Of a DNA stretch of 64,000 nt, positions 10,593 to 20,916 are shown piece by piece; the first letter of the stretch is position 1, and every line of letters begins with the position of its first letter. The notes beneath the pieces are model-generated. The model made no database searches, had not been told where the DNA came from, and saw only the letters and a list, made by a program, of their open reading frames with translations. The DNA lies in contig BCKT01000002.1 of the NCBI GenBank assembly GCA_003116875.1, forward strand, positions 1,488,001-1,552,000. Reading direction: 5' to 3'. The DNA comes from Takashimella koratensis (taxonomy: Eukaryota; Basidiomycota; Tremellomycetes; Trichosporonales; Tetragoniomycetaceae). The position numbers were made by a program, and so were the translations under genes.

Positions 10593-11457
10593 TCACAGGC
10601 TACGGTGTGAGGAACGTAAGTCTTTTGGGGGGTCATCGCGGAGGAGGCTGACAGAAAACATATTTCCCAACCGGTGAACTGCCTTCGCCGCGGACTCGGT
10701 CTCGGATGCGATCACATCCCACACTCTCCGCCGTAGCGTTTGACAACCTTGTTCCCATATCCGTTCCCGCGTGGCAGAGTCCTCTCTTTCGGGTGTGCCT
10801 ATCAAGGTGCGTATAGCGTCCGCCTCCCCGCGCAGTCCTTGAATCCAACGACTGTCGAAATTGGAGGCACGTGTTTCGCGCTCCTGCTGCTCGAGAAGGT
10901 CACCATGGATATCATAGCGTATTTGGGACAAGCTCAGTCGAGGCTGGTCTCTTCTGAGGTCGTGGTTGACTTTGTCGGAAGTAGCGGACGCGTAAGCTCG
11001 CAAGGCGTCAGCCACCGATGTCTTCGTTAATTCGATTGCCTGGCACATGAAACTCACAGATCCTAGCCAATCCATCTCCCTTCCTTGGCTTTCATCTTGA
11101 CCAAACAGCAAGTGCCTTCGAAGATTCCTCTTGGCGTCTTCAAGAGATTGGTATGCTCGATGCAGACGAGTCTTCAAAGGTGATGTCTCTTCCTCCAATT
11201 CGTCGCACCAGTCAGAAAACATTTTTGCCGCATCAACGCTTGTGGTTTTGGTGGTAAGATTTTCTATTTAGTTAGTGACCTGATGGCTACCGAGTAGAGA
11301 CAAACTCACTTTCCCAGTCTGTTTCTCCCTCTTCAGCTGCCTGACTTAACAGAAGCCAGGTCATGGCTTTTTCGGGACCAAGAAGGCGAAGGCTTTCAAG
11401 CACGCTGAAGCCGGCGGTATCGGCTCCGGTCTTCGGCTGGTTGGGAGCAGTGTCCAT
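10593..11457 (-). CDS. Family A copy 4 (unknown function)
   Basis: Intact paralogue of about 270 residues with an unknown role. The start at 11457 gives FSVLESLRLLGPEKAMTWLL then LSQAAEEGETDWE. A 46-nt phase-1 intron (11264-11309, GTGAGT, CTAAC branch point, TAG acceptor) leads into KNLTTKTTSVDAAKMFSDWC. Exon 2 continues without a break through RLHRAYQSLEDAKRNLRRHL, a mid-section with many charged residues, and the C-terminal block GEADAIRTLIGTPE, then RRRVWDVIASETESAAKAV. It therefore gives the best reference for the shape of an undamaged family member: two exons, no signal peptide, no membrane helix, predicted all-helical. Confidence 0.75.
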
Positions 11458-11955
11458 GTTGATGCTGAGAGCGTGAGCAGAGCTTCGCGAAGGTGGTGTC
11501 GATTGGGTGCGGCAAGAAGAATTGTGAAACTGGGATGAGTTTTGATGGAAAGAGGTAGGAGCAGTGTGGACAGCTCTTATCTTGCTCAGCTCGTTTTGGT
11601 TTCAGCAAAGAAAAACAAGGGGAAGGGAGGGGGGTAGGATCCGGCCTGAAGCTGAGAGCAGAGGGAGGAGATGAAAAATGTGAACAACGGGTAGAAAGAG
11701 GAGAGACCCCCACACGCCAAACTAGAACGTTCCCCCGTCTGAAAGGTAGAATAGTCTAGGCGGCGACTTCGGCCGATCGAGTGCACACCACCATGGACCC
11801 CCAGCCACAGACCATTCTGCCTCATGAAACTTTGCCAACAAATTATTCATAATTAACTGTGCGGTGTCCAATCTCCAAGAATCAGGCTTCATACTGGCGC
11901 ACAGTATCTATATTCAGAAGCATCAGGCCTAAGGAATAGGTCCAGATATCTGGAC
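11458..11955. other. Intergenic region upstream of family A copy 4
   Basis: No clear gene. It holds the copy 4 promoter, including the shared block at 11,738-11,780, and the 3' region of copy 5. A further exon of copy 5 could lie here if the GTGAGT that overlaps its stop is used as a donor. Confidence 0.45.
11738..11780 (-). promoter_or_regulatory. Shared upstream block of family A (copy 4)
   Basis: TCTGAAAGGTAGAATAG followed by CGACTTCGGCCGATCG, aligning with the block upstream of copy 3. Both include the palindrome-containing string TTCGGCCGAT. Confidence 0.4.
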
Positions 11956-12657
11956 TCACCGAGGGTGGTAGACGTTCTCCAGCTTGAACATGGCGTCCGT
12001 CAACGAGCCTTGTTCAGCAGTGATTGCTTTCCAAACTTCGTCTTCAAGCTTCTGGCGCCCATCATCCCAGTTCCATGACGGATCCGCAGAAGTGGACATC
12101 AAACCCTTTATGGCGTTGGCTTCAAGACACATTTGGTTATTCAGAGCCCACAAGAAGCCTGCATTGTTGGCGCCTTGTAAGTTGACGCCCAGTAGAGTAG
12201 GGTTGAGGTTCGGTTCTTCACTTGCCAGGTCGTTAGAGACTGCAATAAAAAGATGAGTAGCGAGAGTTCCTCTAGCAATGCTAACAGCTTCGGCATCAGA
12301 TGTAGCTCTAAACCGGCTCTGGGTGTCGTGTAGACCGATCTGCGCGATATGTATGTCACTCCCGTCCATGCAATGGGCATCGTACCAAGTCGAAAACTTC
12401 TCCACAGCTTCTTGCGTAGTCGTTCCCGAGGTTTGATTCACTGCACATCAAAATGAGGAGCCTTGTAAGCTATTGAGCGCTCAACTTGAGACCCGGAGAC
12501 ACTCACTCTCCCACCGGTTCCATCCTTGAGGCTCTTTGGAGATTGACATGGATGCCGCCTCACTCAGGACAAGCCATAACATCGTCTTGGTAGGCCCCAA
12601 GGCTAGCATAGTGTCTTTTGCGTTAAACCTGGTGGCTAAATCATTGTTAGAAGACAT
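11956..12657 (-). CDS. Family A copy 5 (unknown function)
   Basis: Compact intact paralogue of about 210 residues. Exon 1 (start 12657) has LALGPTKTMLWLVLSEAASM and ends GWNRWE. A 66-nt phase-1 intron (12441-12506) leads to NQTSGTTTQEAVEKFSTWYD. The C-terminal block matches copy 3: CLEANAIKGLMSTS, NWDDGRQKLEDEVWKAITAE, LTDAMFKLENVYHPR. The stop codon lies inside a CGGTGAGT string that is itself a perfect splice-donor consensus, so an alternative downstream exon is possible. An upstream in-frame ATG at 12696 would add 13 residues; 12657 matches the other copies better. A TTTTATACTC string lies about 75 nt upstream of the start. Confidence 0.72.
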
Positions 12658-13318
12658 GGTCTTATGGCGGTTATGGTGGATGATTACTTGGGCCAAACAA
12701 TTTTATCGGTACAACGCGGTGTAGAGTATAAAAGGTGAATTCAGACCGTCATACCACATATACACCTCGAACAAGAGCAGTCGTACTCTGACAAATGCTC
12801 ATGCACGTATGGAGAATCGGAGTCGCGCTTTTACTCCTTTTTAGCGGACGTCGGTGGACCCAGTTATGTCAGACCGCTGGGAGCCGCCTCTTCCTTACAG
12901 CGTCGGTCGTTCAAATTCCACTCCCCGCTTGTTTGCTCAGTTATCTCGAGCCAGTTCAGCGGAAATATCGCATCCGCTCACAGCGGTCGAGACAGTGGAA
13001 TCAAAGGAAAAGCAGAGAAAGGAAGACCACAAGTGGTGCTAAGGATGGTCGCTGCCGACTGGCATCATCCACAAGACTCCCATGTCCCATGCCGGTGGAC
13101 GAAGACCCCTGCCTAGCCCGTTTGGGTTTGAGTACTCGTGGTGGTCAACAAGAATGCGTCGTCGGTGTTATCTGCCCCACCAGCGCAGTCTGAAGTGTTT
13201 GTTACGTGAAGTGAAATGAGCGAGCCGCCGCCACTTTACCACCAGATTGTTGGCTGGCTCGTTTCGGTAAATAAATTCGTGCCGCACTCTGGTTCAACTT
13301 GACTGTTCCGCGTCCACC
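12658..13318. other. Intergenic region between family A copy 5 and the PIG-X-like gene
   Basis: Divergent promoters are expected here. A plus-strand open frame of 132 codons from 12,795 is Arg/Ser-rich and shows no family resemblance, so it is not called. A plus-strand TATAAAA occurs at about 12,728 with no convincing gene after it. Confidence 0.5.
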
Positions 13319-14075
13319 ATGTCGATCGACATCACCACCGCCGTCACACCTTCACTCCACCCACACCTCATTCTCAACATCACCTCCTCGCCTCCCTCTG
13401 GTCCCTCATCGACCGACTGTATCCTCCACCTCTCGCTTCGGCTGGACGACCACGTTTTCCCGGACCCAGCTGAGCTCACCGACCTCTGGGGTCCCGCTTC
13501 GTCTTCCTCAATCCTACCCTCATCTTCACCCTTTTCCTCTTCCTCCTCCTCCTCCTCCTCCTCCTCCTCCTCCTCCTCCTCCTCCTCCTCCTCCTCACTC
13601 GCCAAGCCAAGATGGGTCTTATTCCCCGAGGCGATCGATATCGAGCGCCCGTTCCGAAGGGATACCAGTGTCCAACTTGACCTCGCCCTCGCTTCGTCGA
13701 CATCATCAATAGACATCCCGCTTCATGCGCGTTACCTCCCTCCTTCCGAGACATGGTATCACGTCCTGCCTCTCCCAGGAGCTGATGAGGACTCGCTCAC
13801 CGCTGGATGGAGCTGCGGCAGTCTGCCTCCCAGTATGTCTTGCGTTTCATGACCACTGAAGGTTTTGGATAGTCGATGGATGAGTGCTGACTTGGGAAGA
13901 AATGGAATCGGTCAGCTCGGGAGCGATGGTCACATTGCCCGCAGCGCAGCCGGGGATGCAAGTGCCCATCGACATCATCAATGCGCTCGTCATATGGGCT
14001 GGATGGGCGTGGATCGCATACAAGATCCTTCGAGTTCACCTCAGGTCTAGAGCCCCTTCCACTCCGCGATCTTGA
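13319..14075 (+). CDS. PIG-X/PBN1-like subunit of GPI mannosyltransferase I
   Basis: Probable ER membrane cofactor of the PIG-M/GPI14 enzyme that adds the first mannose to the GPI anchor precursor. Exon 1 (from 13319) carries LHPHLILNI near the start, then the signature region TSVQLDLALASSTSSIDIPL followed by HARYLPPSETWYHVLPLP, which is typical of the luminal PIG-X domain. An intron of about 65 nt (GTATGT donor at 13,830, acceptor just before 13,896) joins exon 2, which has a single membrane helix (IDIINALVIWAGWAWIAYKI) and a short basic tail, ending at 14075. A polyserine run of about 22 residues, encoded by a TCC microsatellite, interrupts the luminal part. No N-terminal signal peptide is obvious. 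Assignment rests on the HARY motif and topology. Confidence 0.75.
13541..13595 (+). repeat. TCC trinucleotide microsatellite encoding polyserine
   Basis: About 18 uninterrupted TCC units inside exon 1 of the PIG-X-like gene, read in frame as serine. Length variation would change the luminal domain in steps of one residue. Confidence 0.95.
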
Positions 14076-14225
14076 ATCCAACGACCCCGCCCGATGTCCA
14101 GGCAATGACCATCTTGTGACGATTCGTAACGACCATACATATACAGCAAGTAGACATGACATGACGATCATATTATACCCCATCCCAAGACGACCTAAAC
14201 AACTAAGCTACCCTCAAAAAAAGTA

Positions 14226-16231
14226 TTACTTGCGCCCGCTAACGCTTCGCGTGCTCGAGACCAAGCGCGAGCCCTCCGGCGCACGGCGTACGACGCGAGT
14301 CCGAGTTGATTGCGCGAGCTCGGGGATGAGCGGTGCGTCGATTGATTTGTAAGCTGCGACTTCTTGTTCCAGCTCGGCTTTGCGCTCGTTGGCGACGTTG
14401 AGCATTTGTCGAGTGCTTGCCAATTCCTGCACACTGTATCAGCTGCTGTTGCAAGACCCCACGAGCTAAATCTGTACTCAGCGAGCACCTAGCTAGACGT
14501 ACCTGCTTAACCAAGGCCATTTCCCGACGCAACGACTCGACATAGTTGATACGCTGGTCCCCGTTCTGGTGTCCGATGAGCTCAGCGTTCTGCTGCCCAA
14601 TCTTCTCCACCTCCCTCGACGCCATTGCCTCTCTCGACGCGAGCTCATCATACTCGGCCGCAAGGGCGCGGTACTGCTCCTCATACGTGTACGCCTCTCG
14701 CAGAGCCTCGCGCAGACTGTCCAGGTCAGCAAGAAGACGTACTCAATTCTCATATAGACTCACGAGTTGGTCTCCTCCTCCATCGACGCCTTGGCGCTCT
14801 TCCACCGAACCCCGGCATCATTGCCTCGTTTCAACGCCTCTCGATCGCTAGCTGCCCTCGCTTCCGCCCGTGCCACCTCGTCCCTAGCCTCACGTGCCTC
14901 CACGTCACTCCTAGCAGCCGCCTGCTCCGCACGCAGTACGTCCTCTCGCAACTCGGCGGCGTGCGACGCGCAGTCCTTGTGAGAAGCCACCACCGCTGCA
15001 TGGTCGTTGGTGAGGGAGGTGTGAGCAACGCGGAGGTTGGACAGCTCGGTCTGAGTCGAAGAGAGAGTAGACGAGGTCGACGATAGTGCTGAACGAAGGT
15101 CGTCTCGCTCGTCCTGTGTGGCGTAGAGCAGGCTCGACAGGTGGTCAGAGACAAGCGCGGCGTGGTTGAGGACAAGGTCTGTTGCAGCCGACGTCTGGTC
15201 GATCGGCTCCAACGGCTCGACCGAATCGAGGATCGGTGCGGAGTGGTTCAACGCCCGATCGGCGTTACGTTCAGCCAGCAGTTGGTCGACCATCTTCTGA
15301 AGCATCTTCCTCTCGTCCTTTTCCCTGCGAGCCTGAGCGATCACCACCTCGAGTCCCCCTGTCGCCTCCCTCATCTGCACTTCCATCTCCCCCACCTGGC
15401 TTTGGAGCGCCAAGACTGACCCTCGCACCTCACGCAGCTGGCTGCGAGTTTGTTCATACACTCCCCTCCCCACTGTTGACATGTGCAGTCGAGCGAACGC
15501 CTCCGCGCTGTCCTCCAGAATCTGTTCGAGCTGTACCTCGCGGTGGTTGTTGGGTACATGAGCCTCTTGTCGCTCCGCGAGCTGTGCTTTGAGATTTGAG
15601 ACCTCCTGCATCATTGAGGCGCGCTGAGACCCCCATTCTTTGCTGATCGAGAGCTCGCGTCGGAGTTTGCTGTTCTCTGCTTCGGCCAGTGCGTGAGCTT
15701 TTCGAAGGTCGCGGACGGCCGCGTCATCAGGTCGAGATGAGGAGGTAGACGAGGCGGACGCCGAGAGCTGTTCGTTCTCGCTTCGCAGTCTTGCGATCTC
15801 CATAGAGTGCTGAAAGAGTCAGGAATGACACATTGACCAAGGATGCAGCAGCGTACTTTCTCCTTGGCCGACTTGTATTTTTGCACGAGCTCGTCAAACC
15901 TGGTCTCTAGACTGGAGATGGGCGTTGCACCCCGACCAGCCCTCGTTTGCTCAAGCTGAAGATGTGTCAGCTTGTCCAGTTATATGAAACAGATGCTCAA
16001 GCTGGAACAACATCTACTCACCTCCCTGTTTGCATCAGCGAGCTTTTTCTCGGTCGCTACCAACTTGCGCCGGAGACTATCGACCAGACCTTCCTCCTCG
16101 GCTCGTTGTTGACGCTGGTTGAGAGAGTCCACGGTGCGGTGTTTCTTCTTCACTTCGGCATTTTCAATGGACTCGGGGATACGGTTCGCTCTGCTTGACG
16201 ATGATAGGGGCTGGGGCTGGATGGAGCTCAT
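14226..16231 (-). CDS. Coiled-coil protein with HMMR-like C-terminal motif
   Basis: Long, almost wholly coiled-coil protein of about 570 residues in six exons. The start at 16231 gives a Ser-rich head, then heptad-type sequence (RAEEEGLVDSLRRKLVATEK, MEIARLRSENEQL) through the large exon 15803-14764. The next exons hold SLREALREAYTYEEQYRALA and IGQQNAELIGHQNGDQRINY, followed by VESLRREMALVKQ. The HQN-x-x-QRI-x-Y-V-x-x-L pattern is characteristic of the C-terminus of HMMR (hyaluronan-mediated motility receptor) and related spindle kinesin tails. The last exon ends with a basic Ser/Arg tail (RSVSGRK) that could bind microtubules. A role at spindle poles or microtubules is inferred from that motif only. 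No motor domain is present. Confidence 0.7.
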
Positions 16232-16582
16232 TGCTGGCGATGTTGAGGGATGGTTGAGTAGATAGACGGCTGATGGTGAACCCAGATGGACCGGATGTTT
16301 GTTTACATTTTAGCTGGACGAGGATGTGGCGCCACCGTGGGAAGGGAGAAAGTGACGCTGTGTCCTTCCTTTGGCCTGCTCCGACCTGAATGGAGAGTCC
16401 ACTTGCAGGCCATGCATGCGACAACTCACAAGGGGGGTTAGCGCGGCTTCAAGTAGCACAAAAGAATGACATAAAGCTGAGTTGAAAGGAGCAGAGTCCG
16501 AGTACAAGACTAGCTGGATAACTGCAAGCTCTTTACAACCTCCCACCTTGCAAGAGACCATTGTCGATCGACTGACCTCCCA
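16232..16582. promoter_or_regulatory. Divergent intergenic region, coiled-coil gene and family A copy 6
   Basis: Short region between divergent start codons, expected to hold both promoters. No coding potential or clear TATA box is seen. Confidence 0.5.
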
Positions 16583-17539
16583 ATGATGCCGAGCGAGAAG
16601 GTAAAGCGACACACTCGGTCAGCGCAACAAGCTCTCGGGCAATCCCTTCCCGACTTCGAGGCCTTGCGAACCGTCCAGGCGCTTGGGAAGGAGGCTGGGC
16701 TTGCTTGGACCCTGATTAGTCATGCTGTGGGGTGGCAGCCTGATTGCGACAACTGTTACCTGGAAAGTGAGTTCACTATGTGTCTGGGGTGTCGCACCTC
16801 TTCCACTTCAGAGGGATACAGCTCTAGTTAGCAAGCTGAACTCACCTGTTCAGCGAACTTGACGACCATGCGTACCACCCAGCAGGCAATCGACGTTTTC
16901 CAGCCATTTTATCAGCAGATCTCTGCTGGCGGGACCCAACTCTCCGCCGCGTCCAATCGGTTTCGTGCCGCACTCCAGAACGATGAAGTTGATTGGTGTG
17001 ACGTACGAGAGAATCTTTCGACTTATGCCTCTGCTTTCGCAACAGCGATCCAAGAAAATTTGTCCAGCGCCAACTCGATATTCAAACCCGAGGTGCTTTA
17101 CTTTCATCATAAGACGCACAAAGAGTTGTCCGCGTCTCTCGAAACTCAGATGCAAAGAAATTTGGCTGAAGTGCACGCTCTGTTCCAATCAGCTGAGATG
17201 GGTGAGGTGAAATTGGATTGTACCAGGAAGGACGTGTTCGATGGGATGCGGTCAGAAGAGTATCAAAACGTCCGAGACAAACCATGTTGCTTGAGTTGCG
17301 CCTTGTCGACTATCGAGGGTCCTGTCCAAGGACGATATCATAAGATGGTGGAGGCGGCTCTGCGACGATGGGAAGCGCGGGCAATGGCAGAAGGTGACTT
17401 GCTGGAGATTCAGAATCAAGACTGCCATCAGATGGAGGGCTTCAAGCTGAGTGAGACAGAGGTAGGAGAACCGGGCGATGAAGGCGACAATCTCAGTAGC
17501 CACTCGGCCGACTCGTTTTGTATCACTGTCGAATTTTAA
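16583..17539 (+). CDS. Family A copy 6 (inverted, displaced paralogue)
   Basis: Diverged plus-strand member of the same unknown family, separated from the array by two unrelated genes. Exon 1 has FEALRTVQALGKEAGLAWTL and ISHAVGW, ending CYLE. An 87-nt phase-1 intron (16767-16853) at the identical site leads to TNLTTMRTTQQAIDVFQPFY, which fixes the homology. Exon 2 then diverges: it lacks the DAIRxLM and VWNEITAE blocks of copies 3-5 and instead has a Cys-containing stretch (KPCCLSCALS) and an acidic tail ending at 17539. About 290 residues. It may have taken on a different role, or represent an older branch. Confidence 0.68.
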
Positions 17540-17706
17540 AATGCTAGGTCATGCTCTCGTGGACTGGGTCGTTGCGATACCTCCACCGATAGATTCGTGC
17601 CTGAAATGGGACCTGGGTATCACCATACAAAATTTCATTTCACCGCACACTTCAGCATCCTACATACCTCATCCCATCCACCCAGTCATCCATCGTATCG
17701 CACAAG

Positions 17707-20621
17707 ATGAAGGCAAACTACGTCTTTCAGAATTTGTGCGGGACCGTGTACAGGCAAGGAAACGTCGCTTTCACACCAGATGGCAACTCGGTCCTGAGTC
17801 CCGTTGGCAACCGCGTCTCTGTCTTCGATCTTGTCAAGTGGGTCATACTCTTCTTCTACATGGATTCTTGAGCTTGTGCTGACCTCACTATGTAGCAACA
17901 AATCGAGAACCCTCCCATTCGAGAACAGGAAGAACATTTCTTGTATCGCTCTTTCGCCCAACGGTCAAGTCCTTTTGTCGATCGACCAAGGTGCGTATCT
18001 CTGGCGCCTTGTTTGTTGTCCCCTCTCCCGTATGATCTCAGTTTGACCATGTCGTACAGATGGCCGCGCCCTCCTAATTCACTTTCGAAAAGGAACCGTT
18101 CTTCACCACATGAATTTCCAAAAGCCCGTCTCGGCTGTCTCCTTCGCGCCCAGCGGTAAGTACTTTGCGATCGCACACGGCAACCACGTCCAAGTCTGGC
18201 AAACCCCGAGCGTCATTGTCCGCGAGTTCGCCCCCTTCGTCCTTCACCGCGAGTACACGGGTCACCAGGATGAGGTCGTTAGCATTACGTGGTCCAAGAC
18301 GTCCAAGTAAGTCCGGAACAAGCTCTAACAATTCATGCTTACGAGGCTAGGTACTTTATCACCACTTCGCGGGACATGACGGCCCGGCTGTACACGCTCG
18401 ACCCGCTCGAGGGGTTCAAACCGAAGTCGTTTGGTGGTCACAGGGACATGGTGTTGGGAGCTTGGTTCTCGGAGGATGAGAAGACGGTAGGTTCCGAGCA
18501 GCTCACACAGCTGTGACATGAGAGCTAACGCAGACCTGCCCAGATCTACACGGTCTCGAGAGACGGCGCGGTGTTTGTCTGGAACGCAAAGCGGGCCACG
18601 GCCGAGGAGGACAGCGACGAAGAGGTCGACATCCTCGATATGCCTTCCACCTCGACAGCAGCTGCCAACGCTATCGAGTACGCCGTTGCCTACACCCGAT
18701 GGGGTATCTCGTCTCGCCACTTCTTCAACCAAGCTGGAACCAAAGTTGTCTGCGCGACCTTCCATCCATCGACTTCCCTCCTCATCGTCGGTTTCTCCAC
18801 CGGCGTCTTTGGTCTATGGGAGATGCCAGACTTCACACCGGTCCACACGCTCTCGATCTCGAATGAGAAGATCTCGTCAGTGGCTGTCTCGGCATCGGGC
18901 GAGTGGCTCGCATTCGGCGCGAGCAAGCTCGGTCAACTGTTGGTGTGGGAGTGGCAAAGTGAAAGCTACGTCCTCAAGCAACAGGGGCATTACTTCGACA
19001 TGAACACGATATCGTTCTCCCCCGATGGGCAAAACATTGCGACAGGTGGCGAAGATGGCAAGGTGAAGTTGTGGAACGCGTCGAGCGGGTTTTGCTTCGT
19101 CACTTTCCCGGAACACACGGCGTCCGTCTCGACGGTCGAGTTTGCGAAACAGGGTCAGGTACTGTTCACCGCTTCGCTGGACGGTACCGTCCGCGCGTTT
19201 GATATGATCCGGTATCGAAACTTCCGAACATTCACTTCTCCCAGCCCCGTGCAATTCTGCTCCCTCGCGGTCGACCCTTCTGGCGAAGTCGTGTGTGCGG
19301 GATCGCTCGACACGTTTGAGATCTACATGTGGTCGGTGCAAACGGGCAAACTCCTCGACGTCCTCTCTGGCCACACTGCGCCCGTCTCGAGCTTGTCCTT
19401 TTCTCCGTCCGGCGAACAACTGGCGTCATCCTCATGGGACCGATCGGTACGCCTCTGGTCCGTATTTGGGCGATCTCGAAGCACGGAGCCCATCACTGTC
19501 TCGGCAGAAGCGACGGCGCTCGCATTCCGGCCTGACGGGAAGGAACTCTGCGTGGCCACGCTCGACGGTCAGCTCAACTTTATCGACGTCGCCGAGGGCC
19601 AGATCAAGAGCGTCATCGAGGGCAGGAGGGATATCTCGGGCGGTCGTAAAGTCGACGACCGATTGACAGCCGCCAACAACGCTGGAACCAAGTACTTCAA
19701 CAGTGTGGCGTGGACGAGCGACGGGCGATGCGTCTTGGCTGGTGGGAGCAGCAAGTACGTGGTTATCTATGACCGTGCCGAGGGGGTTTTGGTGAAGAAA
19801 TTTCAGATCTCAGAGAATTTGTCACTGGATGGAACGCAGGAGATGCTCGACTCGCGGCGGATGACCGAGGCGGGCTCGCTTGACGCCCTCGACGCGGCGG
19901 CAGCGCAGGGTGACGCGTCCGACCTTGAAGACCGACTCGACAGTACCCTACCCGGCGCGAGCAAAGGCGATCTCTCGAAACGCAAGTATCGCCGAGACGC
20001 ACGAACCAACTGTGTTCGATTCTCAGCGACTGGGCGGTCATGGGCTGCGGCATCGACCGAGGGTTTACTCATTTACTCGCTTGACGAGTCGACCGTCTTT
20101 GACCCATTCGACCTCTCGCTGGACCTTACGCCCGAATCGGTACTCTCCACTCTCGCGGCGGGCGAACACCTGTTGGCGCTAATCATGGCATTGCGGCTAT
20201 CCGAGCTCCCCTTGTTGCAGAGGGTATACGAGGCCGTCCCGCCAAGCGACGTCCAGCTCGTTGCGCGTCAGATTCCACATGTACACATCGAGCGACTGCT
20301 GCGATTCGTAGCGGACCATGCGGAGGGGTCGCCTCACGTTGAATTTGATTTGATCTGGACGGCGGCGATTTTGACGGCTCATGGGAGGTGGTTGAGAGAG
20401 CACAAGGGGCAGATGGCCAGTGTGTTTAGGTCGTTGCAAAAGGCTTTGATGGGTTTCGAAACAAGTGTCGCGAAATTGTGAGTAGTTGGCATGCTTGAGT
20501 ATTCAGAGGGTACGAGCTAATATCGTGCTTGTTCATCAGATGTGACGACAACTCGTTCAGCTTGTCGTATATCATCTCGCAATCTGAGCGAGCAGACTCA
20601 AACGGCATGGCCATGGCTTAG
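17707..20621 (+). CDS. PWP2: PWP2, WD-repeat component of the U3 snoRNP/SSU processome
   Basis: Nucleolar scaffold protein of the UTP-B subcomplex, needed for early 18S rRNA processing. The start at 17707 gives MKANYVFQNLCGTVYRQGNV, the conserved N-terminus. Seven exons encode two tandem WD40 propellers (for example GHQDEVVSITWS, GHRDMVLGAWFSED, GHTAPVSSLSFSPSGEQLAS) and an acidic insert (EEDSDEEVDILD). The C-terminal Utp12-type helical domain includes AGEHLLALIMALRLSELPLL. The last intron splits SVAKL from CDDNSFSLSYIISQ, and the stop is at 20621. Total length is about 870 residues, close to fungal Pwp2. Introns of 45-65 nt cluster in the first 850 nt; the long central exon is uninterrupted. 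Assignment is very secure. Confidence 0.95.
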
Positions 20622-20916
20622 ACCAGATCTTTTCAACCATCACGTTCACATACACTTGGCACTGTCGTCCTTGATGTTTATGCACAAATGCGATGCATTG
20701 ACTAGAAGAGAATAGATGCGACCGTTGAACGACGACTCGTACACTGCGCCACCGATGGACTGACCCTGGCCGGCCGGTGTATCTAATGATGGATGATACT
20801 GAATTACCCCCCTACCCCCTCCAACTTCACTCTCTGACCAACCAACCAACCACGGGCAAAGCTACACCTTGTTCACTATTGAAATGATCAAACCCTCTCT
20901 CTCTCCTTCGCCAGCC
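20622..20916. other. Convergent 3' region between PWP2 and SET2
   Basis: Short spacer between two convergent stop codons. It must carry both 3' untranslated regions and poly(A) sites. No gene is supported. Confidence 0.55.

Noticed and set aside
12795..13193. 132-codon plus-strand open frame after a TATAAAA box
   Set aside because: Arg/Ser-rich composition, no motif and no homologue that I recognise. It lies in a divergent promoter region.
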